64,000 bases of DNA from Oligoflexia bacterium (GTDB lineage Bacteria; Bdellovibrionota; UBA1018): NCBI GenBank assembly GCA_031292385.1, contig JARLHE010000014.1:1-64000 (forward strand), in the 5' to 3' direction. The stretch's first letter is position 1. Every line of letters starts with the position of its first letter. The notes beneath the pieces were generated by a model, which did no database searches, had not been told where the DNA came from, and worked only from the letters and a program-made list of their open reading frames with translations. A program made the position numbers and the translations under genes. Below, piece by piece: positions 38,844-49,263 of the stretch.

Positions 38844-40616
38844 ATGGCTCCTGCCATTTCATTGACGACTGTTATGGCGGGCTTGTTTTATTGCGCGTTC
38901 GCGGTCGCTCGTGAAAGTGAGCCGCCGCGCACGGTGCTTTGCCCTGGGCTGATCGTCGTGGGGGCCGTCGATCCAGGCATGAGCGATGTGGAAAAACGCT
39001 TGGTATGCGGAGATTCGAAAAGCAATTCCTGGCGTGAGATCCCGAAAAACCAGGCGCGATTCAATCTTTCCGCGTTTTTACAGGATCGCGCCCTCTATCA
39101 TGTTCGCTTTCGGACGCAAAAAGAGCGATTGATCGTTGAAGCGGGTGACCCGACTTACGTCACTTCACTCACTTCCGAAGGCGCGCCGCCCGAGCTCGAG
39201 CTTTATCGGCAGCGGAAGGTGGTGGGGCAGAAGCTGACGCCGGCGCTGCTCGACACGGTCGAGCAGTGGACGAAAAAGCGGCTGGGTACCTTGGGCTATG
39301 CGTGTCCTCGCGTGAAGAGCCGCGCCGATCCCGATACGGGCGAGATTCATCTCGTGATCGAATCGGGACCGCAGCAGATCCTGATGGAAATCTTCGCGGA
39401 CGAGACTCCCGGAATCAATCCCGGCGTGCTTCGCCGTTACGATGCGTTTCGCTTGGGTCGGCTTTACAACGGCGACAACCTGGTCACGACTTCGAACCGC
39501 GTAGTCAGCCAGGGGCTCTTTGACAGCTCGTTTTTCCTGCCCAGTTGCCGGGGGAATTCCGTGAGCGCCAGCCAGCAGATCGTGGCATCGCCTCCGAGAT
39601 TGCTTTCTCTCGGAGCGGGCTTGAACACCGAAGAACTCCTGGTGGGTCGGGCGCGCTGGACGGAATCGCGAATCGGCCAGAATGCCTCCGATCTGAGCGT
39701 GCAGCTTTACGGAAGCTTCCGCTCACAACAGATCTCAAGCTACCTCGATGCGTATGTGTTCGCTCCCGGCTCCCGGCAAGCGCTCCGCCCTTACGTCTCG
39801 ATCGATCATGAAAACTGGGATGCGTACGAAACCGGAACTTTCTCGACGCAGCTCGGGCATGAAACGTCCTGGGATAACGAGGATCTCGGTTTCAAGGTCA
39901 TTACCGGTCCCCAGCTCGATGTGATCCGGACCTATCGCGGCGTCGGGCCCGTGTCCTCGCATTTCCTGTCGATGCTTTCGAGTTGGACGATCATGAGCCA
40001 CGGTTTCGAGTTTTACGGCGATAGGGGCGCACCGCGGACGGGATATTCGGCGACGGCGAAGATCGCGCTGGCGAACCGCAGCGCTTACTCGAGCGTTTCG
40101 GTGCAAAGACTCTCGCTGCGTTGGGAGAATCTTTTGAATTACCGGAATTATGACCCGCCGCTTTTGGTTTTCGGCCTCCGCGCCGGGTATGACACGACGA
40201 TCACCGGCGAACGTCCTAATTTCTCGAATATCTACGGCGTCCAGTTGCCGCCGACCTATTTGCATTTTCTTGGCGGGTCGCAGGATCTGCGCGGTTTCGG
40301 TGTTCAGGAACTCCCGATCCAGCCGCCTGGCACGACGGCTCAAAATCAGATTGGCAGCTTGTCCGACGCGTTCGTGAGCATGGAGGCGCGGCTTGTCGAG
40401 GTTCTGCCGCTCGGCCTGGAGCCTTTTTTGCTCGCGGATGTTGGGGTACTAGGGAGTTCGCCATGGAACGTCGCCGCTCCCGTTTATTGGGATCCCGGCT
40501 TCGGCTTGAGGCTCCAGAGCCCGATCGGGGTTTTCCGGACGACGCTTGCGCACGGCTTTATCGGGGCGACTCCCGATCACTTGCAGTTTTTCTTCAGTTT
40601 CGGCCAGGAATTTTAA
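38844..40616 (+). CDS. TamA-like Omp85-family outer-membrane protein
   Basis: About 590 aa from ATG 38844 (signal peptide SLTTVMAGLFYCAFA); the track start 38748 is upstream of any signal-like sequence. The N-terminal region holds POTRA-like domains (about residues 60-230: LYHVRFRTQKERLIVEAGD, YACPRVKSRADPDTGEIHLVIESGPQ), followed by a 16-strand barrel domain with FLGGSQDLRGFGVQELP (the VRGY/LRGF substrate loop motif) and C-terminal Phe (FSFGQEF). With the adjacent tamB-like gene it would form a TAM-like complex for outer-membrane protein or lipid transport. Confidence 0.85.
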   Translation: MAPAISLTTVMAGLFYCAFAVARESEPPRTVLCPGLIVVGAVDPGMSDVEKRLVCGDSKSNSWREIPKNQARFNLSAFLQDRALYHVRFRTQKERLIVEAGDPTYVTSLTSEGAPPELELYRQRKVVGQKLTPALLDTVEQWTKKRLGTLGYACPRVKSRADPDTGEIHLVIESGPQQILMEIFADETPGINPGVLRRYDAFRLGRLYNGDNLVTTSNRVVSQGLFDSSFFLPSCRGNSVSASQQIVASPPRLLSLGAGLNTEELLVGRARWTESRIGQNASDLSVQLYGSFRSQQISSYLDAYVFAPGSRQALRPYVSIDHENWDAYETGTFSTQLGHETSWDNEDLGFKVITGPQLDVIRTYRGVGPVSSHFLSMLSSWTIMSHGFEFYGDRGAPRTGYSATAKIALANRSAYSSVSVQRLSLRWENLLNYRNYDPPLLVFGLRAGYDTTITGERPNFSNIYGVQLPPTYLHFLGGSQDLRGFGVQELPIQPPGTTAQNQIGSLSDAFVSMEARLVEVLPLGLEPFLLADVGVLGSSPWNVAAPVYWDPGFGLRLQSPIGVFRTTLAHGFIGATPDHLQFFFSFGQEF

Positions 40617-40637
40617 GAAGCTCGATAGGGGGCCTTG

Positions 40638-42854
40638 GTGAAGCTCTTTTTCAAATGTTTGGGCTGGGTCGGGGTTTCGTCGGTCGGGCTTGCGGTCGGC
40701 GGAGCGCTGCTGGTCCTCCAGTTTCCCCAATTGCTGGTGAATGATCGGAGTTTTTCGTTAGCGATCAAAAAATTCGTGCCCTCCTCTTATCCGATCACCT
40801 GGTCGCGCGAGCGGATCGACGTGCGCTCGATGAGTTTCCTGAAAAAGGAATTTTCCTTCCGCTTCGACCGGTTCTGCGTCCTTGATCAGGCCGACCAGGC
40901 GTTCAGCGCGTGCTTTGATCGCGTGAGCCTGCGCTTCGTTGTCGATTTTTCGCGTTTGATCCCGCGCCTCAGCGTGATCGGTCCGATCGAAATCACGGGC
41001 GGGGACATTGCACTCAATCTGGATCGATTGCCTTCCCGGCCTTCCGCCGGTCCTGGGAAGGCTTTCGAGATGCCACGCCTCGCGAAAACGGTTTTGGCGG
41101 GCGCGCGCATTGAGGAGATTCTTTTGGATCTTCCAAGATTGCGGGTTCAGGCCGGCGGAAAAACCGCGGAGGGCGGGTTGCGCATTGAAAAGCAGCCGCT
41201 CAAGCCATGGGGGCTCGACGGGTCCGCATCCGCTCAGTTCGAGGAGGGCGCCAGGGCGGATCTCACGGCGCACTTCATCCAAGAGGGCTCGCGAGCGAGT
41301 TTTCAGCTCGATGCGAATTATCGGCAGGGTGCTAAGAAAATCGCGGCTCATGCAAACGGCTCGGTCGGCCGCGCCGGCTTGCAGGCGCGATTTTCGGGCT
41401 GGGCGAGCAAGCTGGATCCACAGCTGACTCGGGTCGATGTGAACGATTGTGCTTTGAGCGTAAAGCCAGTCGAAAACGGCGCGGACTACCGGCTACACTG
41501 CCCGATGCGCGCGTCGCTCCCGCTTCCGCCTCCGAGCCTCAAGGTTTTCGGGATTCCGAGGCAGCTGGGGCTAGTCGTCAGCGGTGAAATTCATTCGCCG
41601 AGTTTGCTTCCTTCCATGGATCGACCTTTGGACGGGAATCTGCTCGTTTCGATCGATCCGATCATCTCCTCGTTATTTACCGGCGGGGGACATCTCGGTT
41701 TGCGGCTGAACGGGAAGCCGGCCGAATTTTCAAAAGGCAAAGGGGCGGAGGCCGAAACCGATCTGTTCCTTAAAATTCCGCGATTCGAGAGAATCGTCAC
41801 CCGTCTTCGTGGCACTTCTTGGGATATTCCGGCTCCGCTGCGCGTATTGAAGGGCTCGTTCGAAGTTCAAGCCAAAGGCAAGACCGATCTCCGGCAGGGC
41901 GTTTTTCCTGCCCGGCTCGATACGAAGCTTTCTTCCCGGAGCCAGGCGCTCAAGATCGATGCCTCGAGCGTTTTCGAGTTTCATCGGGCGGGGGGATTTA
42001 ATTCGGGCTTGGATGCGGAAATCACGCTTTCCGATGTCCAAGTGGAGCTTCCGCGATTGGATCTGGCCGTGCCGCCGCGCTTGATGCCCGATGAGCGCAT
42101 TCAGGCGCATCATCCGGTTGAAGCCAAAAAGGCCGAGCCCTCCTCGTTTGTTTATCAAGTCAAAATCAAAACGCAGGAGGGGCATCCTTTGCGCGTGGTT
42201 TCGAATCTCGCGAAAGCTCCGGTTCCCATTGATCTCGATTTAACTCTCGACCGAACGGGAAATCTTTCGGGCCCGATTCGAATCGAACGGTTTCCCGTCG
42301 TGCTCTTCCGGCAAAAGGCGACGATCGACCATTTCGTGCTGACGCTAAAGGAACCGCGCGATGCGAGCGACGTCGACGGTCTGATCAAAATTCCTCATGG
42401 CGATTATACGATCCTCATCGACGTGGTCGGCACGATTTCGGAGCCGCGCGTCCGCGTCGAGAGCGAGCCGCCGGTGCCGACCAACCAGCTGGTTTCGGTA
42501 CTGCTGTACGGAGACCAGCAAGAGAATCTGGATTCGAACCAGAGAGCTTCGGTCGGCAATACGGAAGCGGCCTTTTCTCAGGGGGCCATGGGGCTTGCGT
42601 CACTCTATCTTTTTGCGTCGACCCCGGTTCAGAGTTTGCTCTACGATCCGACGACCAGGAGCGTCACGGCTAGAATCAGCCTAGGGGGTGGAACGACCCT
42701 GAATTTGAGCGGAAACGGCAGCCAATTTCAGAGCGTTGGCCTGCGAAAGCGACTTGGTCCCTCCTGGGCGGTCACGACATCCGTCGATCAAAGCAAAGAG
42801 AACCCGGGAGCCCAGATTGTTACCGCCTTTTTGGAGTGGATTCACCGGTATTGA
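40638..42854 (+). CDS. TamB-like translocation/assembly module protein
   Basis: 738 aa from GTG 40638 (AGGGGG 6-8 bases upstream; TTG 40635 also possible). One N-terminal membrane anchor (WVGVSSVGLAVGGALLVLQF), then a long beta-rich periplasmic chain, and the C-terminal TamB/DUF490 domain: VDGLIKIPHGDYTILIDVVGTISEPRVRVESEPPVPTNQLVSVLLYG and SVTARISLGGGTTLNLSGNG. E. coli TamB is about 1,260 aa, so this is a short version. It follows the TamA-like gene by 21 bp. Confidence 0.88.
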   Translation: MKLFFKCLGWVGVSSVGLAVGGALLVLQFPQLLVNDRSFSLAIKKFVPSSYPITWSRERIDVRSMSFLKKEFSFRFDRFCVLDQADQAFSACFDRVSLRFVVDFSRLIPRLSVIGPIEITGGDIALNLDRLPSRPSAGPGKAFEMPRLAKTVLAGARIEEILLDLPRLRVQAGGKTAEGGLRIEKQPLKPWGLDGSASAQFEEGARADLTAHFIQEGSRASFQLDANYRQGAKKIAAHANGSVGRAGLQARFSGWASKLDPQLTRVDVNDCALSVKPVENGADYRLHCPMRASLPLPPPSLKVFGIPRQLGLVVSGEIHSPSLLPSMDRPLDGNLLVSIDPIISSLFTGGGHLGLRLNGKPAEFSKGKGAEAETDLFLKIPRFERIVTRLRGTSWDIPAPLRVLKGSFEVQAKGKTDLRQGVFPARLDTKLSSRSQALKIDASSVFEFHRAGGFNSGLDAEITLSDVQVELPRLDLAVPPRLMPDERIQAHHPVEAKKAEPSSFVYQVKIKTQEGHPLRVVSNLAKAPVPIDLDLTLDRTGNLSGPIRIERFPVVLFRQKATIDHFVLTLKEPRDASDVDGLIKIPHGDYTILIDVVGTISEPRVRVESEPPVPTNQLVSVLLYGDQQENLDSNQRASVGNTEAAFSQGAMGLASLYLFASTPVQSLLYDPTTRSVTARISLGGGTTLNLSGNGSQFQSVGLRKRLGPSWAVTTSVDQSKENPGAQIVTAFLEWIHRY

Positions 42855-42872
42855 CCATGTAAACAGGGGATT

Positions 42873-44435
42873 GTGAAATCACATTTGGATAGGCTGAGGG
42901 ATCTGGCGGAAAGAGAGCAGCGCGCGGAAGCCGGCGGAGGCGCCGAGCGCGTTGCAAAGCAGCATGCGGCAGGCAAGCTCACTGCGCGTGAGCGGGTGGA
43001 GCTTTTGCTCGATCCGGGAAGTTTTGTCGAGCTCGATAAGTTCGTCACCCATCGCTGCGTTGATTTCGAAATGGATCAGCAGAAATTTTTGGGCGACGGC
43101 GTGGTTACCGGATTCGGCACCGTGGGCGGCCGCACCGTGTATCTCTTTTCCCAGGATTTCACGGTTTTTGGGGGCAGCCTTTCGGGCGCCCACGCATCCA
43201 AAATCTGCAAAGTGATGGATCTTGCGCTGAAGGCCGGCGCGCCCGTGATCGGGCTGAACGATTCCGGCGGCGCGCGAATTCAAGAAGGCGTCGAAAGCCT
43301 CGGGGGCTATGCGGAGATTTTCTGGCGCAACACGCAAGCAAGCGGCGTGATCCCGCAGATCAGCGTGATTTTGGGGCCTTGCGCCGGCGGCGCGGTCTAC
43401 AGCCCGGCGATCACCGATTTCATCTTCATGGCCGAGTCGAATTCTTACATGTTCGTGACCGGGCCAGATGTCATTAAAACGGTGACGCACGAAGAGGTCT
43501 CGAAAGAGGCTCTGGGAGGCGCGGAAACGCATGCCGAAAAGAGCGGTGTTTGCCATTTTGTTCTGCCGAGCGAAAAGGCGTGCTTGCAGGCGGTGCGAAA
43601 GCTCGTTGGTTTCTTGCCATCGAACAATCTGGATGAAGCTCCGGGAGGGTCCGGCCTCGATCCGATCGACCGTCCCTGCTTGAAAATCGCGGATATCCTT
43701 CCGGATAGCGCGAACAAGCCTTACGATATGCGCGGCGTGATCGAAGACGTCGTCGATCACGGCGAGTTCATGGAAGTTCATGCCGGCTACGCGCGGAACA
43801 TCATCGTGGGGTTCGCGCGCCTGGGCGGCCGCTCGGTGGGGATCATCGGCAATCAACCGGCGCACCTGGCGGGCTGCCTGGACATCGATGCTTCTCTGAA
43901 GGGCGCGCGTTTCGTGCGCTTTTGCGACGCTTTTAATATTCCGCTGGTCACTTTTGTCGACGTGCCGGGATTTCTGCCCGGGACCGCGCAAGAATACGCC
44001 GGCATCATCAAGCATGGCGCCAAGCTTCTCTACGCCTATTCCGAGGCGACAGTTCCGAAGCTCACCGTGATCACGCGCAAAGCCTATGGCGGCGCCTACG
44101 ACGTGATGGCCTCCAAGCACATCCGGGCGGACTTTAATTTCGCATATCCTACAGCGGAAATCGCGGTGATGGGCCCTGAGGGCGCGATCAATATTCTCTA
44201 TCGCAAAGAAATTCAGGCCGCCGAGAAGGCAGGTCGCCTCGCCGAAGAGCGCGCGCGGCTCGTCGATCTTTATCGCAACACCTTCGCGAATCCCTATAAA
44301 GCGGCGGAGCTGGGCTATGTCGATGAGGTGATCGTGCCTGAGCAGACGCGGAGAATCCTGATTCAAAGCTTGAAGGGCATTCAGGGCAAGCGCGAACGCG
44401 GTCCGGCCCGCAAACATGGGAATATTCCGCTGTGA
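42873..44435 (+). CDS. pccB: Propionyl-CoA carboxylase beta (carboxyltransferase) subunit
   Basis: 520 aa carboxyltransferase moving CO2 from carboxybiotin to an acyl-CoA. Two crotonase-like halves: N-half with [15 protein letters not shown] and [18 protein letters not shown] (oxyanion hole), C-half with [47 protein letters not shown]. The Asp in GGAYDVM is at the position associated with propionyl-CoA preference in Streptomyces PccB (recalled from family knowledge). GTG start with AGGGGA close upstream. It overlaps the biotin carboxylase gene by GTGA. Confidence 0.95.
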   Translation: MKSHLDRLRDLAEREQRAEAGGGAERVAKQHAAGKLTARERVELLLDPGSFVELDKFVTHRCVDFEMDQQKFLGDGVVTGFGTVGGRTVYLFSQDFTVFGGSLSGAHASKICKVMDLALKAGAPVIGLNDSGGARIQEGVESLGGYAEIFWRNTQASGVIPQISVILGPCAGGAVYSPAITDFIFMAESNSYMFVTGPDVIKTVTHEEVSKEALGGAETHAEKSGVCHFVLPSEKACLQAVRKLVGFLPSNNLDEAPGGSGLDPIDRPCLKIADILPDSANKPYDMRGVIEDVVDHGEFMEVHAGYARNIIVGFARLGGRSVGIIGNQPAHLAGCLDIDASLKGARFVRFCDAFNIPLVTFVDVPGFLPGTAQEYAGIIKHGAKLLYAYSEATVPKLTVITRKAYGGAYDVMASKHIRADFNFAYPTAEIAVMGPEGAINILYRKEIQAAEKAGRLAEERARLVDLYRNTFANPYKAAELGYVDEVIVPEQTRRILIQSLKGIQGKRERGPARKHGNIPL

Positions 44436-45964
44436 AAAAGCATGCACCGGTACTCATCGCCAATCGAGGAGAGATCGCGATTCGCATCTCGAAAACCGCG
44501 CGCGCTCTCGGTTTTCCGGTCGTCGCGATTTATTCGGACGCCGATCGTTTTGCCGAGCACGTGCGCTATGCCGATCAGGCTTACTACGTGGGGGCGGCTG
44601 CTCCTAAAGAAAGCTACCTGAACGTCGAGCGTATTTTGGAAGTCGCCAAGAGGTCGGGCGCGCGCTACGTGCACCCGGGCTACGGCTTTTTGTCGGAACG
44701 TCCGCATTTTGTCGAGGCGTGCGAGAAAGCGGGCTTGATCTTTGTCGGTCCGTCCGCCGAGAGCATGCGGTTGATGGGGGATAAGATCCAGGCCCGTCAA
44801 ACCGTCGATTCGTTGAAAGTGCCGCGCGTTCCGGGCAGCGCCGGCGTCGTGAAAACCTGGCAAGAAGCCGCGAGCTTCGCCAAGCAGGTCGGCTATCCGG
44901 TGCTGCTGAAAGCGGCCGCTGGCGGCGGCGGCAAGGGCATGCGCCGAGTGGACAGCGAGGCGGAGATTTCGAGCGCGTTCGACGGCGCGACCCGCGAAGC
45001 GGTTGGCGCTTTCGGCGACGGCTCGATGTACGTCGAAAAATTGATTTTGGAGCCGCATCACGTTGAGATCCAGGTCTTCGGTGACGGCAAAGGCAAAGCC
45101 ATTCATTTGGGCGAGCGCGAGTGCTCGATTCAGCGCCGTCATCAGAAAGTATGGGAAGAATCGCCCGCGCCGATTTTAAATCGCTATCCTCAAACGCGTC
45201 CGGCGATGTTCGAGGCGGCTGTTCGGGTAGCGGAGCATGTTCGATACGCCGGGGCCGGAACTTTCGAGTTCATCGTCGACGGGAAGGGCAGTTTTTACTT
45301 CCTGGAAATGAACACCCGCTTGCAGGTCGAGCATCCGGTGACCGAATGGGTGACGGGAGTCGATCTGGTGGCTTGGCAGCTTTTGCTCGCGGCCGGGGAG
45401 TTGAAGCTTCCGGCTTCGCCTGAACGTCGGGGCAGCGCGATTGAAGTCCGTCTTTATGCGGAAGATCCGCATACGTTCTTGCCGGCGCCCGGTCCTTTGG
45501 GGCTGATCGAGCTTCCTACGGGATCGTTCGTGCGTTCGGATTCGGCTTTCGGCAGCGAAGGCGAAGTGACCGTGCATTACGATCCGATGATTTCCAAGAT
45601 TTCGGTTTGGGCGCCGACTCGCGAAGAAGCAGTCGATCGCCTGCGCGTCGCGCTCGATGAAACGCGGGTCGAGTCTCCGCGGAAGATCGACGGCACGCGC
45701 CAAGGTTCGTTGCGCACCAATCTTTCGTTCTTGCGCCGGCTGGTCCGAAACGAGACCGTGCGCGGCGGCGACACCACGACCGATTTGATCGCGAAGAACC
45801 CGGATCTTACGGCGGCCGAAGCGACGGAGCCCTCGCTTGAGGCGGCGCTCGCGCTTTCGATTCATCAGCTTTTGACCGAGCAAGGCCCGGCTGTGAACGC
45901 GGCGCCCGTCGCTGCCGCTTCGAATTGGAGCCGCGCTTCGTGGCGCGAAGGAGTGCAGAAATGA
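44432..45964 (+). CDS. Biotin carboxylase subunit of acyl-CoA carboxylase
   Basis: 510 aa ATP-grasp enzyme carboxylating biotin with bicarbonate. Motifs in order: [37 protein letters not shown], glycine-rich [50 protein letters not shown]. The last ~60 residues are a low-complexity Ala/Thr-rich region. Unlike fused PccA, the biotin domain is on a separate gene that overlaps by ATGA. Start GTG overlaps pccB. Confidence 0.95.
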   Translation: MKKHAPVLIANRGEIAIRISKTARALGFPVVAIYSDADRFAEHVRYADQAYYVGAAAPKESYLNVERILEVAKRSGARYVHPGYGFLSERPHFVEACEKAGLIFVGPSAESMRLMGDKIQARQTVDSLKVPRVPGSAGVVKTWQEAASFAKQVGYPVLLKAAAGGGGKGMRRVDSEAEISSAFDGATREAVGAFGDGSMYVEKLILEPHHVEIQVFGDGKGKAIHLGERECSIQRRHQKVWEESPAPILNRYPQTRPAMFEAAVRVAEHVRYAGAGTFEFIVDGKGSFYFLEMNTRLQVEHPVTEWVTGVDLVAWQLLLAAGELKLPASPERRGSAIEVRLYAEDPHTFLPAPGPLGLIELPTGSFVRSDSAFGSEGEVTVHYDPMISKISVWAPTREEAVDRLRVALDETRVESPRKIDGTRQGSLRTNLSFLRRLVRNETVRGGDTTTDLIAKNPDLTAAEATEPSLEAALALSIHQLLTEQGPAVNAAPVAAASNWSRASWREGVQK

Positions 45965-46494
45965 GCCGAATTCACGGGAAGGTCGGCGCTATCGAACTGG
46001 AATGGATGAGCCCCTTGCGCGGCAATTCGGGCCAAGCTCAAGCGCGTTTGAAGGATGGACGGGTGATTTCGGTCTCCTGGAACCGCGATCGCGAGGGACT
46101 TTGGATCGAAACCGATAACGGCGTTTTCGGTTTTGACATCGCGGGCGAGGCAACCGACGAAGGCGGCATCGCTTATCATGTGAAGCGCCGGATCGCCGGC
46201 GGAGAGTGGAGCGGCCTTTCGTTCAAGCGGGCGGGCGAAGAATCCGCTGCCGCCGCGGCGGGCGTCCAAAAGCGTGGCGTGCGCGTGCGCGCGCAGATGC
46301 CGGGGAAAATTATCCGCGTTTCGGTCAAAGTGGGCGATATGGTCGAGAAGGGGCAATCCCTGCTCGTGATGGAAGCGATGAAAATGGAAAACGAGATCCG
46401 TGCCGCGGCTTCCGGAAAAATTTCGGCCGTTAAAGTGACCGAGGGCCAGGCCGTCGAAACCGGGGCGGATCTCTGCCTGATTGAGCCTGTATGA
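45961..46494 (+). CDS. Biotin carboxyl carrier protein of the acyl-CoA carboxylase
   Basis: 177 aa from ATG 45961 (the track's 45925 start lies inside the upstream gene). The N-terminal half (about 1-95) looks like the BT-type linker domain of PccA-like carboxylases. The C-terminal biotinyl domain starts [19 protein letters not shown] and carries EAMKME with the biotin-accepting Lys 36 residues from the end, the standard spacing. ATGA overlaps on both sides show tight coupling. Confidence 0.93.
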   Translation: MSRIHGKVGAIELEWMSPLRGNSGQAQARLKDGRVISVSWNRDREGLWIETDNGVFGFDIAGEATDEGGIAYHVKRRIAGGEWSGLSFKRAGEESAAAAAGVQKRGVRVRAQMPGKIIRVSVKVGDMVEKGQSLLVMEAMKMENEIRAAASGKISAVKVTEGQAVETGADLCLIEPV

Positions 46495-48089
46495 CCGATT
46501 TTTATACGCGTTCCGGAATCCCCGTGAAAGAAACTTATCGCCCCGAGGACCTGCCGGTGCCTCCCAGCGAAATGCCGGAATATTTAGGCGAGCCCGGGAA
46601 GTTTCCGTTCACGCGCGGCGTTCAGAAGGACATGTACCGCGGACGCGCGTGGACGATGCGCCAGTACGCGGGGTTCGGGACGCCCGAGGAGTCCAATAAG
46701 CGCTATCACTACCTGCTTTCGCAGGGGACGATGGGGTTGTCGGTGGCATTCGATCTGCCGACTCAGCTCGGTTACGATCCCGATCATGTGCGCTCGAAAG
46801 GCGAAGTGGGTAAGGTCGGGGTTTCGATCTCAAACCTCGATGATATGCGCATTTTGTTCAAGGGCATCGATCTTTCGAAGGTTTCGACTTCGATGACGAT
46901 CAACGCGACGGCGAGCATTTTGCTCTCGCTTTATATCGCGGTCGCCGAGGAGCAAGGCGCGAAGGTCTCGGATCTGCGAGGCACGGTCCAAAACGACACG
47001 CTGAAAGAATACGTCGCTCGCGGCAATTACATCTATCCGCCGACCGGCGCGCTTCGCATCACGACCGATATGTTCGCTTGGTGTTCGCAAAACATGCCGA
47101 AGTGGAATCCGATTTCGATTTCGGGCTATCACATTCGCGAAGCGGGCTCGACGGCCGTGCAGGAGCTGGCTTTCACCTTCGCCAACGGCATCGCTTATAC
47201 CGAGGCCGCGGTGAAAAAGGGCTTGCCGGTCGACACTTTCGCGGGGCAGCTTTCTTTTTTCTTCAACGTTCATAATGATTTTTTCGAAGAGATCGCCAAA
47301 TTTCGCGCCGCGCGTCGCATTTGGGCGCGCATCATGAAAGAGCGTTTCGGCGCCAAGGATCCGCGCAGCTGCATGGTGCGTTTCCATTCCCAGACCGCGG
47401 GTTCGACCCTGACCGCGCAACAGCCTTACAATAACGTCGTGCGCGTGACCTTGCAGGCGCTTGCCTCCGTCTTGGGCGGCACGCAGTCGCTGCACACGAA
47501 CAGCCTGGACGAGGCTTTGTCCCTTCCGACGGAGTCGGCGGCGCGCCTGGCGCTGCGGACGCAGCAAATCATCGCCAGCGAAAGCAACGCGACCCAGACG
47601 GTCGATCCGCTCGCGGGCAGCTGGTACGTCGAAAATCTCACTGCCGAGCTTGAAAAGCGCGCGTTCGCCTACCTCGAGGAAATCGAGCGCCAGGGCGGCA
47701 CCATTCGCTGCATCGAGAGCGGTTATATTCAGAACGAGATTTCGAGCGCGGCCTACGCCGATCAACAGCGCATTGACGACGGACGCGTGAAAGTCGTCGG
47801 CGTCAATTGCTTCGCCGATGCGGCGGGTACGGCGTCGGTCTCGGCGGAGCTTCTGAAAATCCCGCCAGAGCTCGAACGCGCTTCGGTCGACCGGGTGCGC
47901 GCCTATCGCGCCAAGCGTTCAGACGGCGCGACAAGAGACGCGCTTCGCGCCCTCGCGGACGCGGCGGGCTCGGACGTGAATCTCCAAGGCGCGATTCTGA
48001 GCGCCGTCAAAGCCGGCGCGACCTTAGGCGAGATCGCAGATGCCATGCGCGCCGTTTTCGGGCTGTATCAAGAGTATTCGGGCTTCTAA
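46491..48089 (+). CDS. Methylmalonyl-CoA mutase catalytic subunit (no B12 domain)
   Basis: 532 aa TIM-barrel subunit of an acyl-CoA mutase. [40 protein letters not shown] and [14 protein letters not shown] are family blocks. Residues equivalent to the substrate-binding Tyr89, Arg207 and His244 of Propionibacterium mutase are Tyr59, Arg177 and His214, with identical spacings (118 and 37), which favours methylmalonyl-CoA over isobutyryl-CoA (Phe/Gln there). The C-terminal B12-binding domain (DxHxxG) is absent, so a separate small subunit is needed; none is in the window. It is last in the carboxylase operon. Confidence 0.93.
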   Translation: MTDFYTRSGIPVKETYRPEDLPVPPSEMPEYLGEPGKFPFTRGVQKDMYRGRAWTMRQYAGFGTPEESNKRYHYLLSQGTMGLSVAFDLPTQLGYDPDHVRSKGEVGKVGVSISNLDDMRILFKGIDLSKVSTSMTINATASILLSLYIAVAEEQGAKVSDLRGTVQNDTLKEYVARGNYIYPPTGALRITTDMFAWCSQNMPKWNPISISGYHIREAGSTAVQELAFTFANGIAYTEAAVKKGLPVDTFAGQLSFFFNVHNDFFEEIAKFRAARRIWARIMKERFGAKDPRSCMVRFHSQTAGSTLTAQQPYNNVVRVTLQALASVLGGTQSLHTNSLDEALSLPTESAARLALRTQQIIASESNATQTVDPLAGSWYVENLTAELEKRAFAYLEEIERQGGTIRCIESGYIQNEISSAAYADQQRIDDGRVKVVGVNCFADAAGTASVSAELLKIPPELERASVDRVRAYRAKRSDGATRDALRALADAAGSDVNLQGAILSAVKAGATLGEIADAMRAVFGLYQEYSGF

Positions 48090-48149
48090 CAAAAGGTAGG
48101 CCGTACCTTTTGGTTGAGACCTGCGTCAAAGGCCGCGGCCTACCTTTTC
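48090..48149. repeat. REP-like inverted element and terminator after the mutase gene
   Basis: AAAAGGTAGGCCG (48091-48103) and CGGCCTACCTTTT (48136-48148) are perfect 13-base complements around 32 bases. The left arm can alternatively fold alone: CAAAAGGTA-GGCCG-TACCTTTTG (48090-48112), nine pairs followed by a T-rich end. The element starts one base after the mutase stop codon. The AAAAGGT...ACCTTTT form is like REP palindromes linked with REP-associated tyrosine transposases; only one copy is in the window, so repeat status is inferred. Confidence 0.6.
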
Positions 48150-48163
48150 GAAATGCGGGGCTG

Positions 48164-48316
48164 TCAGGGAAGAATCTCGTCCTTGTAACGCGGATCGTTC
48201 GAGCACCCGAACATGTTCGCCATGATCTTTTTACGAAGCTGCGCGTTTTTCTTGGCTTGCTGGGCTTGGAATTTGACGAGATCGGTTCCGGGCGGGAGAT
48301 CGTACACGATCGGGGC
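48164..48316 (-). pseudogene. In-frame coding-like continuation after the TAG of the next gene
   Basis: Directly after the TAG that ends the 48317-49240 gene, the same frame stays open for 50 codons before TGA at 48164-48166. It reads APIVYDLPPGTDLVKFQ ... MFGCSNDPRYKDEILP, with the GC-rich third positions of a coding region. It may be the lost C-terminus of that gene, a read-through product, or a separate small gene from GTG 48307, but no ribosome binding site is evident. Confidence 0.4.
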
Positions 48317-49240
48317 CTAGCTCTTGTAAAACTGCCCGAAGCTGGGTTCAACGTCATTTTCGATATCGGTGACTTCGGAGTGTTGGATAGTGTCGAAATA
48401 TTCAAGGATTTCGCGGTAATCTTTTTTCTTCTCCGCGGAAGGGTTTTTCTCGAGAGTCGGAGAATAAAGCGTCAGATCGAGTTGGGGCGCGAGAGTCGGG
48501 TCGATGAATTTCGCTTCCGGATTCACGCCAGGGCAGTGTGCGTAGATTGAGTCGCTAAATCCGTCGACAAGAATCTGGATCTTGAGTTGACCAAAGACCT
48601 CCTTGATCAGTGCTTGGGTCTCCTTCGATCCACGAATGAAGACCTGGTCATCGAGCTGGGGAGGTGAGTCGTACAACGGGCTATCCGACGGGTCGATGTT
48701 CGCGCCTTGCGATCGCAAGTAGCACGCGAGGAGGGCCGCCTCTTCTCGCGAGATGAAAAGAGTGAACGTATTTAGGTATCTCACGCCGGCCGGCACGCCG
48801 ATCTTCAAAAGATAGGCGGGAGCTTGCGCGTAAGCCAGGCTCACCAGGGGATTGTTCGCGGTAAAGAGCATATAACGCTTGTCGGGATCGAAGTAGCTTC
48901 GGCCCGTGCTTGGGTCATAAAAAAGCTTTGAGGCTAGCGCCGCGTCTTTCGGATCGAGAGCGGGCGATGGGGCGCCGTCTTTCATTCCGGGAAGCTCGCC
49001 ATAGTGGAACAGGTCGACCCGGCGGTTTAGAGCGTGCGTGCTCGCCCCGAACACTTTCAGGAGTAACTGTTTGATCTCGTCCCGGGTCGGGTTGAGCGCC
49101 TTGCAGCAGGCGGCGGAAGCTTCGCTCGTGTTCGCAATGGGCACGGAGGGCGGGACGCATGCGCTGACGTTTGAATCGCTTAACGCTGCTTTTCCTGAGA
49201 GCAGGAGAATCGCGCATGCCAAAAAGAATTTGAGAGCCAA
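48317..49240 (-). CDS. Secreted protein of unknown function, possibly truncated
   Basis: 307 aa from TTG 49240 with a signal peptide (MALKFFLACAILLLSGKAALS). The mature part has cysteines near its N-terminus (ACVPP, ACCKAL) and a globular alpha/beta composition (YFDPDKRYMLFTANNPLVSLAYAQ, GVPAGVRYLNTFTLFISREEAALLACYL). I recognise no family. The reading frame ends at a TAG after FGQFYKS, but 50 further in-frame codons look coding, so the stop may be a recent nonsense change. It is preceded (upstream) by a membrane-protein gene on the same strand. Confidence 0.65.
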   Translation of the reverse strand: MALKFFLACAILLLSGKAALSDSNVSACVPPSVPIANTSEASAACCKALNPTRDEIKQLLLKVFGASTHALNRRVDLFHYGELPGMKDGAPSPALDPKDAALASKLFYDPSTGRSYFDPDKRYMLFTANNPLVSLAYAQAPAYLLKIGVPAGVRYLNTFTLFISREEAALLACYLRSQGANIDPSDSPLYDSPPQLDDQVFIRGSKETQALIKEVFGQLKIQILVDGFSDSIYAHCPGVNPEAKFIDPTLAPQLDLTLYSPTLEKNPSAEKKKDYREILEYFDTIQHSEVTDIENDVEPSFGQFYKS

Positions 49241-49263
49241 ACAAGAGCGCGTTAACCCGTCTC

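Noticed and set aside
42879-44447. 522 aa minus-strand ORF opposite pccB
   Set aside because: Antisense shadow of a well-identified gene with strong third-position GC bias.
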